From: Weeksellaceae bacterium
GTDB taxonomy: Bacteria; Bacteroidota; Bacteroidia; Flavobacteriales; Weeksellaceae
Length of the DNA stretch: 64,000 nucleotides
Direction: 5' to 3'
Assembly (NCBI GenBank): GCA_019459455.1
Contig: JAIBEX010000014.1
Location: 124,001-188,000 of the forward strand
A model generated the notes under the pieces. That model ran no database searches and was not told where the DNA came from. It saw only the letters and a program-made list of their open reading frames with translations. Positions 20,383 to 28,641 of the stretch are shown here, one piece after another. Position 1 is the first letter of the stretch, and each line of letters starts with the position of its first letter. The translations under genes and the position numbers were made by a program.

Positions 20383-20451
20383 ATAATGCTGAGTTCGGAT
20401 TTTATCCGGTTAAACCAAACAAATTCTGCTAGCAATTATATTCTAATTAAA

Positions 20452-21321
20452 ATGAGCATAAAATACCATCTTCGGTCAAGCCTTATAAGAATCTCAACCA
20501 TCATTCTTCTGTTCCTTTGTGCGTGCGCTGAGGCCCAAACACACCGGTTTATTTATGAGTACCGTTTTGTACCGGATTCTACTAAAACAGACCGCATCAT
20601 TACCGAAAACACCAGACTTGAAATCTTCCGTGATCATTCGGAATTTGTTAGTGATCTAAATGCACTACGTGATTCTGTAATTTTATCTTCAGCTAATAAA
20701 GGCAATAATTCTGACGATACTGCGCCATCGGGAAAATTCAACAGCAAAATATGGAAAGGCAAAATAAAGGTCTATACCACAGAGTCCATTGGCATTGAAA
20801 GATTTAAAGTAATTAATGACCGAGAACTTCGCTGGGAAATTTCAAGTGACATAGAGACCATTCAGGGTTATCAGTGTCAAAAAGCAACACTTACTCATGG
20901 AGCACGAAAGTGGATCGCCTGGTTTACCCATGAAATTGCCATCCCGGACGGGCCCCATATTTTCCGGCAACTTCCGGGCTTGATTGTTAAGGTGAGTGAC
21001 CTCCAGAACCATCACTCTTTTTTACTGATTGCCAACTATCAAACATCCCATCAAACTTCCTATTTTAAAGAAGAGCCGCTGCGCAAAACGTACGAAGTAA
21101 ACCGGCAACAGTTCAATAAAAAATGGAATGCCTTCCGGGCAAATCCCATTGGTGGCAGTGAACAGTTTAGGCTGATGAACCGCCAAATTTCAAGAATGCA
21201 GTCATACGATTCCCATGGAAATGAACGCAATATGGACCAGGTGCGTATGGAAGAGCGCAAACAGGCGCAAAAGAGGGTTAATGACTTTAATAATTTCATT
21301 GATTTGGAACTCTACCGTTAG
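20452..21321 (+). CDS. GLPGLI-family protein
   Basis: Secreted protein of a family found only in Bacteroidetes and named from its motif, seen here as FRQLPGLIVKV. Signal segment LIRISTIILLFLCACAEAQ (from ATG 20452). The start at 20386 would add 22 residues before the signal peptide and is not used. The mid region RFKVINDRELRWEISSD and GYQCQKAT is typical. Function unknown; the family is thought to be exported or periplasmic. Confidence 0.88.
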   Translation: MSIKYHLRSSLIRISTIILLFLCACAEAQTHRFIYEYRFVPDSTKTDRIITENTRLEIFRDHSEFVSDLNALRDSVILSSANKGNNSDDTAPSGKFNSKIWKGKIKVYTTESIGIERFKVINDRELRWEISSDIETIQGYQCQKATLTHGARKWIAWFTHEIAIPDGPHIFRQLPGLIVKVSDLQNHHSFLLIANYQTSHQTSYFKEEPLRKTYEVNRQQFNKKWNAFRANPIGGSEQFRLMNRQISRMQSYDSHGNERNMDQVRMEERKQAQKRVNDFNNFIDLELYR

Positions 21322-21496
21322 TTTAATATCTGCAAAATATCCACAGAAAGGTGGCTATTTTTGTTAATCTGAAACCGTTAACGAACAGCCAGAAGCCAAA
21401 GTCCCAAAGCCAATTGGCAGGAACGATGGGACCTCTTTCTGAAAAATCCTGAAAGCAGGTGTTCCGTTGCTTCTCGCCATCTTTAAAAGACCAATA

Positions 21497-22447
21497 ATGA
21501 CCGAAAAAGAAATTACTTCCTGGTTGCTTTCGGGCGATCCTTCCATCCAATACCAGGTTTGGCGTGACCTCCTCAACAATGAGAAGCCAGAACTTTGCAG
21601 GAAGATTGCTTCTGAAGGATGGGGCGCGGTATTTTTGAAAGAGAGGCAGGATGCCGGACACTGGGGACGCGGCTTTTACCAACCCAAATGGACCTCCACG
21701 CATTATACGCTGCTGGATCTGAAAAATCTCGGTATCAGTCCGGAAATTCGGGAAATACACCAGACCCTGCAGATGATCTTTAGTTCTGAAAAGGGACCTG
21801 ACGGCGGCATCAACCCCTCCGGAACCATAAAACAAAGCGACGTCTGCATCAACGGGATGGTCCTCAATTATTCGGCTTATTTCAATATCTCACAGGAAGA
21901 CCTCATCTCTGTTGTAGACTTTCTGCTCGGTCAGCTGATGCCCGACGGGGGTTTCAACTGCAGGTCCAACCGTACGGGTGCGCATCACAGTTCACTGCAC
22001 ACGACCCTTTCGGTGCTGGAAGGCATCCTGGAATATCAGCGTAATGGTTACCTGTACCGCGTGGATGAACTGATGAAAACCCGGCAGACGGGCGAGGAGT
22101 TTATCCTGATCCACCGTCTTTTCCGTTCCGACCATACCGGCGGGATTATCCATCCGGATTTCTTAAAACTCTACCACCCAACCCGCTGGCAGTACGACCT
22201 CCTGAAAGCACTGGACTATTTTCAATCAGCTAAATCTGCGTATGATCCCCGCATGAGGGAAGCGCTGCAATTCCTCGACAAAAAGAAGAATAAATCGGGG
22301 CTTTGGAGTGCCAGCCGGCATCCGGGCAAAACCCACTTCAATATGGAAGCGACACGGACCCCCAGCCGGTGGAATACCCTCCGGGCACTGCGGGTGCTGA
22401 AAAGATATGGAAATGAGGCTGAGGTTGGGGGATGCAGTGGAACGTGA
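21497..22447 (+). CDS. Prenyltransferase/squalene-oxidase-like alpha-toroid protein
   Basis: Alternating helices as in alpha/alpha-toroid repeats: HYTLLDLKNLGISPE, DGGINPSGTI, DGGFNCRSNRTGAHHSSLHTT (split motif), and a C-terminal ALDYFQSAKSAYDPR with LRALRVLKRYG. No catalytic DxDD motif seen, so it is not an obvious terpene cyclase. No signal peptide. I start it at ATG 21497 (MTEKEI). The last residues (GNEAEVGGCSGT) are encoded by an AGG/GGTT-rich stretch like the topB hexamers, so the natural C-terminus may have been altered. Confidence 0.7.
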   Translation: MTEKEITSWLLSGDPSIQYQVWRDLLNNEKPELCRKIASEGWGAVFLKERQDAGHWGRGFYQPKWTSTHYTLLDLKNLGISPEIREIHQTLQMIFSSEKGPDGGINPSGTIKQSDVCINGMVLNYSAYFNISQEDLISVVDFLLGQLMPDGGFNCRSNRTGAHHSSLHTTLSVLEGILEYQRNGYLYRVDELMKTRQTGEEFILIHRLFRSDHTGGIIHPDFLKLYHPTRWQYDLLKALDYFQSAKSAYDPRMREALQFLDKKKNKSGLWSASRHPGKTHFNMEATRTPSRWNTLRALRVLKRYGNEAEVGGCSGT

Positions 22448-22556
22448 TGGAGTGGAGGGTAGAATCCTAGAAAGGCACTGTGCTGGATAATGGACTAAAA
22501 TGCATTCCCGACAGCGATCTGAAAAGGTGCTGTGCGCGTTATAATTTATAAAATAT

Positions 22557-22564
22557 TACCTTTG
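22557..22564 (+). promoter_or_regulatory. -7 box of slyD-like gene
   Basis: TACCTTTG is a perfect TAnnTTTG match, 75 nt upstream of the ATG. An AAGGAG ribosome-binding sequence lies in the leader. Confidence 0.65.
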
Positions 22565-22639
22565 CACCGCACCGGCTAAACGCAGATATACAAAAGAAAC
22601 TTTAACAGAAGGAGTAAAGCCTTCGCTAACCCTACAATA

Positions 22640-23140
22640 ATGACAATAGAAAAAAACCACGTGGTAGCGCTTCATTATACGCTGAATGCCATTGAAGAAA
22701 ATGGAGAGCTCACCTTCATTGAAAAGACCGATGCCGAAAACCCGTTCACCTTCCTCTATGGAGTGGGCATGATGCTTCCAAAGTTCGAAGAGGAGCTTCA
22801 GGGAATGGTCGCAGGCGACAAAAAATCGTTCACCATATCGCCTGCAGAAGGCTATGGAGAAAAAGTGGAAACGGCTACTACGCAGCTGCCGGCTGATATG
22901 TTCGCCGAATCCGGCATGCCACCGGTAGGCGCGGTACTGCCTTTGCAGGACCAGGACGGAAACCACCTTACTGCGGTAGTGATGGAAGTCACTCCGGAAG
23001 CCGTAACGGTTGACCTGAACCACCCAATGGCAGGCAAAACCCTGAACTTCGACATTGAAGTGGTGGTAACGCGTCCGGCAACTGAGGAAGAAATCTCTCA
23101 TGGCCATGCGCACGGTGCTGATGGGCACTCGGGCCACTAG
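22640..23140 (+). CDS. slyD: SlyD-like FKBP peptidyl-prolyl isomerase
   Basis: Cytoplasmic folding helper and metal carrier. FKBP part: VALHYTL, PFTFLYGVGMMLPKFEEEL, FTISPAEGYGE; the inserted-in-flap domain follows and the fold closes with DLNHPMAGKTLNFDIEVV. The tail HGHAHGADGHSGH is His-rich and matches the nickel-binding tail of SlyD. 166 residues. Monocistronic with its own promoter and terminator. Confidence 0.92.
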   Translation: MTIEKNHVVALHYTLNAIEENGELTFIEKTDAENPFTFLYGVGMMLPKFEEELQGMVAGDKKSFTISPAEGYGEKVETATTQLPADMFAESGMPPVGAVLPLQDQDGNHLTAVVMEVTPEAVTVDLNHPMAGKTLNFDIEVVVTRPATEEEISHGHAHGADGHSGH

Positions 23141-23165
23141 TTGATCTCAGTGCAAAAAAGTTGAA

Positions 23166-23192
23166 GCTGCGACGAAGGTCGTGGCTTTTTTT
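23166..23192 (+). terminator. Intrinsic terminator of slyD-like gene
   Basis: 8-bp stem with two G-U pairs (GCTGCGAC/GTCGTGGC), loop GAAG, followed by seven T. Confidence 0.85.
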
Positions 23193-23283
23193 GTATATGA
23201 TGTTCCGGATTCCCGACTTATAAGACACTCTTAACAAATGAGGTCACGTTACGTTACCGATCGAAATGTTTATGGTGTTAAAA

Positions 23284-23895
23284 TCAGGGTCTCTTCATCA
23301 GTTCCTGATAAAAACGGCGGCCTTCCTCTGCCAGTTTTTTATTGCTGATCAAATGCGCTGGGGTATTAAGGTTCTTCATAATGAGTGCGGAGGTCGCTTC
23401 CATTCTTGCTTTGTACACAGCCGGACTTTCCGCACGCTTATACGGGAAGTCATCGTACACGGGAACTTCCGGGTCACGGAATTTATCCTGCAGCATGGTG
23501 TACCGCTGATTCACCTGGCTGAAAAGCCCGCCATAGGTTCCGGAACCGTATGCTTTCAGCCACGTGATTTCGCCAAGCATCCTCAAAGCATCCTGTTCCA
23601 AGAATGGATGCTTTTTCTGAAGTTCTAAAAAATCACGCTTATACTCTACTGCATTTCTCAGATCGTTCACTGCACGCAGGAATTCGTTGTAATACAGTTC
23701 GGCAGTTACGGTCACCACTTTGGTTTCCGTCTCCTCATCTCCGCTGAGCACTACCCTGCTTAAATCCAGGTCCGGACTTTCGGTAATTTCGTGCAGCAGG
23801 CTGTGATCAGTCACTGAAAAAGCACCTGCATCCCGGTTTTGGCTGTACCCGGAAATGCTGCAGCACACGAGGATCATCAACAGGTATAACTTCAT
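23284..23895 (-). CDS. Secreted protein, family X (paralog of the gene at 53.8-54.4 kb)
   Basis: Signal peptide (LLMILVCCSISGYSQN). The mature part shares AGAFSVTDHSLLHEIT, YYNEFLRAVNDLRN, VPVYDDFPYKR and the EEGRRFYQE end with the protein at 53786-54418 (SFSITDKNLLEEITASP, YYLNFLRAVNQLK, LPVYDDFHYKR). No known family; periplasmic by the signal peptide. It leads into the tandem family below, with 35 bp to the next gene's stop. Confidence 0.75.
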   Translation of the reverse strand: MKLYLLMILVCCSISGYSQNRDAGAFSVTDHSLLHEITESPDLDLSRVVLSGDEETETKVVTVTAELYYNEFLRAVNDLRNAVEYKRDFLELQKKHPFLEQDALRMLGEITWLKAYGSGTYGGLFSQVNQRYTMLQDKFRDPEVPVYDDFPYKRAESPAVYKARMEATSALIMKNLNTPAHLISNKKLAEEGRRFYQELMKRP

Positions 23896-23930
23896 AAAAT
23901 GGGTTTAACGGTTAGGATGACATATATGAC

Positions 23931-24473
23931 TTAGAGTTCCGACTTATGTTTGGCGCCAGCTTTCTTCAGCATGTCGTAATATCTTTTCAATGTTGGTTCT
24001 GCTGGTAAACCCTTGTTCCTTTCGATTTGACTTTGAACGTAATCCAAAACAGTCCTTCCATCAGTTTCATCAACTTTATTAAAGTTAACCTTCCATTGGG
24101 CCATATCAAGGATGAACTCATCAAACTTGAGATTTACGGCAAATTTTATTAGATTCCCATTGGTGACATCAAACTTTGTATTGTTACAAATTAATGTTCT
24201 TTCATTTTCTGCCCAAACTTTTGAAATTTTCTTGCCTATTTCTTCTTCGCTGTCTTTTTTCACGTCAACACATGCAGCCTCAAGGAATTTTCTTTGATAT
24301 TTCCAAACAAATCTTCCCTGTGGATTTGGATCTTTTTCAGCACTATCTACAAACATACACAACCCACGCAGTTTCTTCGGATTGGGGCAGGGCGTGGTTT
24401 CGGTGGTTTGGGCAAATACAGCAGACGCTGAAATGGTGACCGACAATAGGGTGAGCAATAAACGGTTTTTCAT
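23931..24473 (-). CDS. Secreted protein, tandem family copy 3
   Basis: 180 residues with signal peptide (…ASAVFAQ). Conserved with its two neighbours across the whole length: TPCPNPKKLRGLCMFVDS, GRFVWKYQRKFLEAAC, EEIGKKISKVWAEN, LICNNTKFDV, and the end DGRTVLDYVQSQIERNKG then AGAKHKSEL. The end is reminiscent of the last turn of an ankyrin repeat. Cysteines in the first and middle blocks are conserved, fit for disulfides in the periplasm. No function known. Confidence 0.8.
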   Translation of the reverse strand: MKNRLLLTLLSVTISASAVFAQTTETTPCPNPKKLRGLCMFVDSAEKDPNPQGRFVWKYQRKFLEAACVDVKKDSEEEIGKKISKVWAENERTLICNNTKFDVTNGNLIKFAVNLKFDEFILDMAQWKVNFNKVDETDGRTVLDYVQSQIERNKGLPAEPTLKRYYDMLKKAGAKHKSEL

Positions 24474-24491
24474 GTGGTGAGGAATTATTAG

Positions 24492-25034
24492 TTACAGTTC
24501 CGACTTATGTTTTGCGCCTGCATCTTTTAACATTTGATAGTATCTTTTCAAAACCGGCTCGGTGGCAAGACCTTTGTTGGCTTCAATCTGAGAGTGCACA
24601 TAATCCAGAACAGTTTTTGCGTCAGTTTCATCGACCTTGTTCAAATTAACTTTCCATTTGGTTACATCAATCAAGAATTCATCAAATTTTAGATTCACAG
24701 CAAACTTAATTATGCTTCCATTCGCTACATCAAATTTTGTGTTGTTGCATATCAACGTGCTTTCATTCTCTGCCCAAACTTTTGCTATTTTCTTTCCAAT
24801 CTCTTCTTCACTATCAATTTTGACATTAATACAAGCAGCCTCTAAAAGCTTTCTCTGGTACTTCCATACGAAACGTCCCTGTGGGAATGGATCTTCTTCC
24901 TTACTACTCACAAACATACACAATCCACGCAACTTCTTCGGATTTGGGCAGGGCGTGGTCTCGCTGGTTTGGGCCGATACAGCAGACGTTGAAATGGTAA
25001 GGGACAAAATGGTGAGTAGTAATAGATCTTTCAT
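24492..25034 (-). CDS. Secreted protein, tandem family copy 2
   Basis: Same family as its neighbours, 180 residues, signal peptide ending SAVSAQ. It differs most in the segment FLIDVTKWKVNLNKVDETD and in ANKGLATEP. Spacing of 18 bp to the copies on either side and co-orientation imply one transcript. Amplification with divergence suggests selection for variants, for example in surface or immunity roles; this is inference. Confidence 0.8.
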   Translation of the reverse strand: MKDLLLLTILSLTISTSAVSAQTSETTPCPNPKKLRGLCMFVSSKEEDPFPQGRFVWKYQRKLLEAACINVKIDSEEEIGKKIAKVWAENESTLICNNTKFDVANGSIIKFAVNLKFDEFLIDVTKWKVNLNKVDETDAKTVLDYVHSQIEANKGLATEPVLKRYYQMLKDAGAKHKSEL

Positions 25035-25052
25035 GACGTGATAATTAAATAT

Positions 25053-25601
25053 TTACAGTTCCGACTTATGTTTTGCGCCCGCTTTTTTGAGCATTTCATA
25101 ATACTGTTTTAGAGTAGGTTCTGCAGGAAGACCTTTATTTCGTTCGATTTGAGATTGAACATAATCAAGAACAGTCCTTCCATCCATCTCATCTACTTTA
25201 TTAAGATTGATTTTCCAATGTGCAACATCAATCACAAACTCATCAAACTTTAAATTTACTGCAAATTTTATGATGTTTCCATTCGCAACATCAAACTTGG
25301 TGTTATTACAAATCATGGACTTTTCGTTTTCCTGCCATACCTTCGCAATCTTTTTTCCAATCTCTTCTTCGCTGTCTTTTCTCACGTCAATACATGCAGC
25401 TTCTAATAATTTCCTCTGATATTTCCAGACGAAGCGACCTTGCGGCTTAGGATCCTTTTCTTTGCTATCCACAAACATACACAACCCACGCAACTTTTTC
25501 GGATTCGGGCAGGGCTCTGAAGAGGCCTCTGTAGTTTGGGAAGTTGCAGATGTAAAGAAAAACAGGAGAAATAAAATGAGCAGCTGGAAAGGGTTCTTCA
25601 T
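25053..25601 (-). CDS. Secreted protein, tandem family copy 1 (first in transcript)
   Basis: 182 residues, signal peptide ending FTSATSQ. The mature part again carries EPCPNPKKLRGLCMFVDSKE, KVWQENEKSMICNNTKFDV and DYVQSQIERNKGLPAEP. It is the most upstream copy, so it probably has the promoter for the three. No known family. Confidence 0.8.
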   Translation of the reverse strand: MKNPFQLLILFLLFFFTSATSQTTEASSEPCPNPKKLRGLCMFVDSKEKDPKPQGRFVWKYQRKLLEAACIDVRKDSEEEIGKKIAKVWQENEKSMICNNTKFDVANGNIIKFAVNLKFDEFVIDVAHWKINLNKVDEMDGRTVLDYVQSQIERNKGLPAEPTLKQYYEMLKKAGAKHKSEL

Positions 25602-25688
25602 GTGGTTTTATTTAAGATAAAAAACGAAATGGATAAAATGCGCAGAGTACCTCTAATAAAGTTCAAACGGTATACTTCCTTTTAAGCA

Positions 25689-26462
25689 TTACCATCCCTC
25701 ATCAGTTGCGGACACCGTCAGGCTGATGGAGGTCAGGTGATTGCCCGCGGCATAACAGGCGCCTTTGTACGCTCCGGTAGATTTCTGGTATATGCCGTAT
25801 TCCGTGGTCAAGGTGGCGTCATAATATTCACTTTTGAAATCATAGATCACAGTGTATACAGGTTCGTTATTGCTTGTGCAGGAATTCCAGGAGCTGGTAT
25901 ACTGCTTGTGGGTAAAGTTTCCGTAAGTACTCCGAAGATAATCTGTTGCGATGGCCAGCTGTTCATTGCTGTAGGGATATCCGCTGAAGATGGTATAATC
26001 ACGGGTGGTTTGAAGACTTGCAGACATTGACACAGGAAAACCATCGTCAAACCGATAGGTTACACTTCCCTTACCCATAATGCCGGTATTGGCCTGTGAC
26101 CAGCCGGGAATAAGAAGCGTGTATCCAATGATATCGCCCAGATATACCCGGTATTTGGTATAGGTATCCACCTCATCCCAGTGGTCCGATGCCTGCAGCA
26201 TTGCCCGCAGGTCTGCCTCCATCACCGTCAGGAAACCTTCGAGGTTTTTTCCTTTCACCTTAAGGTTTTTTTCTTTTCGAAGGGTGGTCTGAATCCCGCC
26301 TACATCATTCGTGAAGTAGGCACGGGCATTCTGAACCACCACGTCAATCGCTTTGCTTTTGGAAGTGCTCCAACCGATGCCTTTCACATATTCATAATTG
26401 AGTTTCTGGGCATTCATGCCCGCATACAGCAAGAGCAGTGCGAATAGTACAGATGCTTTCAT
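25689..26462 (-). CDS. Secreted hypothetical protein
   Basis: 257 residues with signal peptide (MKASVLFALLLLYAGMNAQ). The N-terminal part resembles LPP20/SPOR-adjacent proteins in the helix GWSTSKSKAIDVVVQNARAY; the rest has strands and a Cys pair (WNSCTSNNE, GACYAAG). Function unknown. A -7 box (TATCTTTG, minus strand, 26504-26497) lies 35 nt upstream. Confidence 0.7.
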   Translation of the reverse strand: MKASVLFALLLLYAGMNAQKLNYEYVKGIGWSTSKSKAIDVVVQNARAYFTNDVGGIQTTLRKEKNLKVKGKNLEGFLTVMEADLRAMLQASDHWDEVDTYTKYRVYLGDIIGYTLLIPGWSQANTGIMGKGSVTYRFDDGFPVSMSASLQTTRDYTIFSGYPYSNEQLAIATDYLRSTYGNFTHKQYTSSWNSCTSNNEPVYTVIYDFKSEYYDATLTTEYGIYQKSTGAYKGACYAAGNHLTSISLTVSATDEGW

Positions 26463-26496
26463 GGTTTAGCGGTTTATTGTTTTGAGTAGTTTAAAT

Positions 26497-26504
26497 CAAA
26501 GATA
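26497..26504 (-). promoter_or_regulatory. -7 box of the 25.7-kb secreted protein gene
   Basis: Minus-strand TATCTTTG matches TAnnTTTG. Confidence 0.5.
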
Positions 26505-26594
26505 GAAAAAACATGGAAGCGTCGCACGGGACTTTGTTTCCAAAAAAAAGTATTTTTCTTAATCACGAATTAGGAAGTTTGCGCGGAATATTCT

Positions 26595-26602
26595 TACTTT
26601 TG
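26595..26602 (+). promoter_or_regulatory. -7 box of tRNA-Leu
   Basis: TACTTTTG matches TAnnTTTG and sits 17 nt before the tRNA 5' end. Confidence 0.65.
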
Positions 26603-26619
26603 TGCCTCACAATTCCGAT

Positions 26620-26701
26620 GCCCGGATGGTGAAATTGGTAGACACGCTCGTTTCAGGTGCGGGTGCCCACAAGCTTGCAGGTTCGAGTCCTGTTCCGGGC
26701 A
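26620..26701 (+). tRNA. tRNA-Leu (anticodon CAG)
   Basis: Acceptor stem GCCCGGA/TCCGGGC with discriminator A. D-loop AATTGGTAGA, anticodon arm CTCGTTTCAGGTGCGGG with CAG, a long class II variable arm, and T-loop TTCGAGT. CCA is not encoded. Bounded by a -7 box and a terminator, so it is a single-gene transcript. Confidence 0.96.
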
Positions 26702-26704
26702 CAA

Positions 26705-26740
26705 CAGAAAGCCTTCTTGTAAAAGAGGGCTTTTCTGTTT
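26705..26740 (+). terminator. Terminator of tRNA-Leu
   Basis: CAGAAAGCC pairs with GGCTTTTCTG (one bulged T), followed by a T-rich stretch. Confidence 0.75.
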
Positions 26741-26910
26741 CGTCATGTAGTCCGAAGATGAACGTGTGCTTAACGGACTTTATTAAACATCCCGGAGGTC
26801 AGCGAAGAGTTTTAAAGATGATGCGCTGCAACCTTAACTGGAAAATAAAATATTTTCCATCATTTGCGTTTTTGTGTTTTTTTAAAAGGCATCACCGCAC
26901 CACTTGCCCT

Positions 26911-27075
26911 TTACTTAGGATTGGCGTAGCAAACCGTCTGTCCGTTTTCATTGTAGCAGTACGGTTTGATGATCTCCTCTGCTATGTTCTCTGCAGCCCG
27001 CTCGCAGGAGTTAAGACCTAACGCGGAGATGCCTAACAGCGCAGCTGCGATTGCAAAAGAGAATTTTTTCTTCAT
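26911..27075 (-). CDS. 54-residue lipoprotein
   Basis: Starts at ATG 27075 (MKKKFSFAIAAALLGISALG) with lipobox LNSC. After the lipid Cys only about 27 residues remain, ending YCYNENGQTVCYANPK with a Cys pair. Longer starts upstream would place the signal peptide internally and are rejected. It faces the LuxR regulator gene; a 22-bp palindrome and a promoter-like GACTTTTG (27181-27174) lie upstream with a 93-nt leader. Confidence 0.7.
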   Translation of the reverse strand: MKKKFSFAIAAALLGISALGLNSCERAAENIAEEIIKPYCYNENGQTVCYANPK

Positions 27076-27173
27076 GTTTTTGTTTTGATGTGTTTGCTCA
27101 ATTCTGGTTTTCATATGGTTAATATATTGGTTCGTATTTCCGGAGCCATCCGGTGGCTCTTCACTTGACTGTA

Positions 27174-27181
27174 CAAAAGTC
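27174..27181 (-). promoter_or_regulatory. Atypical -7 box toward the 54-residue lipoprotein
   Basis: Minus-strand GACTTTTG, a near match to TAnnTTTG. The same octamer lies at the same distance from the related palindrome at 52.6 kb. Confidence 0.45.
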
Positions 27182-27201
27182 CGTATAATACCAACAGCAT
27201 G

Positions 27202-27223
27202 AAATACCCCAAAAGGGGTATTT
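27202..27223. promoter_or_regulatory. 22-bp palindrome, candidate LuxR-family binding site
   Basis: AAATACCCC-AAAA-GGGGTATTT, perfect 9-bp arms. It lies between the lipoprotein and LuxR genes, centred about 44-45 bp upstream of the predicted lipoprotein transcript start and 53 bp before the regulator ATG. Confidence 0.65.
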
Positions 27224-27265
27224 ATTAACAAACTTTTAGTACTTTTACTTAATAAAAGTTAATAT

Positions 27266-28057
27266 ATGGAGTCAGACTTTGAGAATAATCCCGCCAAACA
27301 GCATCCACTTATAAAAGTATGGAACACCCATCCGGGATTTCTGCAAAGCGAAACCAAAATCTACAAAGTTCCCTCCATTGACAAAATCATCGCCGAAATC
27401 TTCTCCGTCGGTGAATATTACCACTACACCCTCCATCTGCCGGACAGTACCCTTAGCAACCACCATGAAAATGTACTGAAAATGCACGGCATAACTACCC
27501 AACCCCAGTACCTTGGAGACATCATTGACCTTATTCACCCGGACGATATGAACTTTGTGCAGGAAGCCGAACTGATGACTGTGGAAATGATGAAGGAAAT
27601 CGGTTTTGAACACCAGATGAACCTCAAATCCAGCTATTGTTTCCGCATGCGTATCGCATCCGGAAATTACGAAATGTTCCACCATCAGGCCATTCCCACC
27701 CTTAAGTCGGAATCGGGACAGCTGCTGGAAGCCGTGAATATCCATACGAACATCCAGCACCTGACGCCAAAAAACAACTATTATGTCGTGGTTTCCGGAA
27801 TTGGCGAGAGGGATGATTTCCGCCAGATGCAGTGGTCCCAACAGGAACTTTCGGCGGTAGACTCCAGCGGACTTTCCAAGCGGGAAATCGAAATCATCTC
27901 GCTCCTCGCAAAAGGCCTTACCACCGGCGATATTTCAGAAAAACTGCACATCTCCATCCACACCGTGCGAACCCACCGCAAGAACATCCTGGACAAGACC
28001 CGCTGCAGAAACAGTTCGGAATTGATCTCCAAAGCTTTTGAGCAGGGGTATCTGTGA
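27266..28057 (+). CDS. LuxR-family regulator with PAS-like sensor domain
   Basis: Cytoplasmic transcription factor, 263 residues. The N-terminal half is PAS-like (DIIDLIHPDDMNFV, YCFRMRIASGNYEMFHHQ). The C-terminal half is a GerE-type HTH: LSKREIEIISLLAKGLTTGD, then ISEKLHISIHTVRTHRKNIL. The type is common in Flavobacteria without assigned signals. The palindrome just upstream suggests it controls itself, the divergent lipoprotein and the 51.2-kb secreted protein. Confidence 0.88.
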   Translation: MESDFENNPAKQHPLIKVWNTHPGFLQSETKIYKVPSIDKIIAEIFSVGEYYHYTLHLPDSTLSNHHENVLKMHGITTQPQYLGDIIDLIHPDDMNFVQEAELMTVEMMKEIGFEHQMNLKSSYCFRMRIASGNYEMFHHQAIPTLKSESGQLLEAVNIHTNIQHLTPKNNYYVVVSGIGERDDFRQMQWSQQELSAVDSSGLSKREIEIISLLAKGLTTGDISEKLHISIHTVRTHRKNILDKTRCRNSSELISKAFEQGYL

Positions 28058-28337
28058 GGTGGTAATGTGGTGATGTGATCAGCGATCATGAACTGAATAG
28101 GATTTAAGCGCGTTCGCAGGAGCAAAGAAAACAAACCCTGCTGAGGTCTTCAGTCATCAGCCGGGAATCCAAGACATGGATGGGAGAAGACCCAGGAGGT
28201 AATTTGTGTGTTTTTTGTGCCGACTTCAGCATCCTGATCATTCGATAAAAATATACCCCGCAGACAACCATCTTTATATCATGGTAAACTATTTGCATCG
28301 GCCACTGTATTAATCGCTTCATCTTAATTTAAAGAAT

Positions 28338-28625
28338 ATGAATAAGACATTAACCATCACCCTGCTGTCCCTGTTTACTGCACTGTCCCTCAATTCGTGC
28401 AAGGAAAACGAGGTGGACCAGCTGAAAAAAGAGAATGAGGAACTAAAAGAACAGAAAGGCCTTACCAGGAGCGATTCCTTGGAAATCTACAATGCCATCC
28501 ATCAGGACGCGAAAAGACGGTTTACCGCTACATTTCTGGACAGTTTAAAAAAGAACGATGTCCAACTGTACAAAGTGATGATTGAAGAGGCCGAAGCCCG
28601 GAATACGCTGTTGCTGCGGGATTAG
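28338..28625 (+). CDS. Small coiled-coil lipoprotein
   Basis: 95 residues. Lipoprotein signal peptide with LNSC lipobox, then a short coiled coil (DQLKKENEELKEQKG) and a helical tail. Likely anchored in a membrane facing the periplasm. No family. Confidence 0.7.
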   Translation: MNKTLTITLLSLFTALSLNSCKENEVDQLKKENEELKEQKGLTRSDSLEIYNAIHQDAKRRFTATFLDSLKKNDVQLYKVMIEEAEARNTLLLRD

Positions 28626-28641
28626 CAAAGAGTCAGCTCTT

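Noticed and set aside
26602-27021. Open frame running through the tRNA-Leu
   Set aside because: It overlaps a clear tRNA and terminator and has no protein features.
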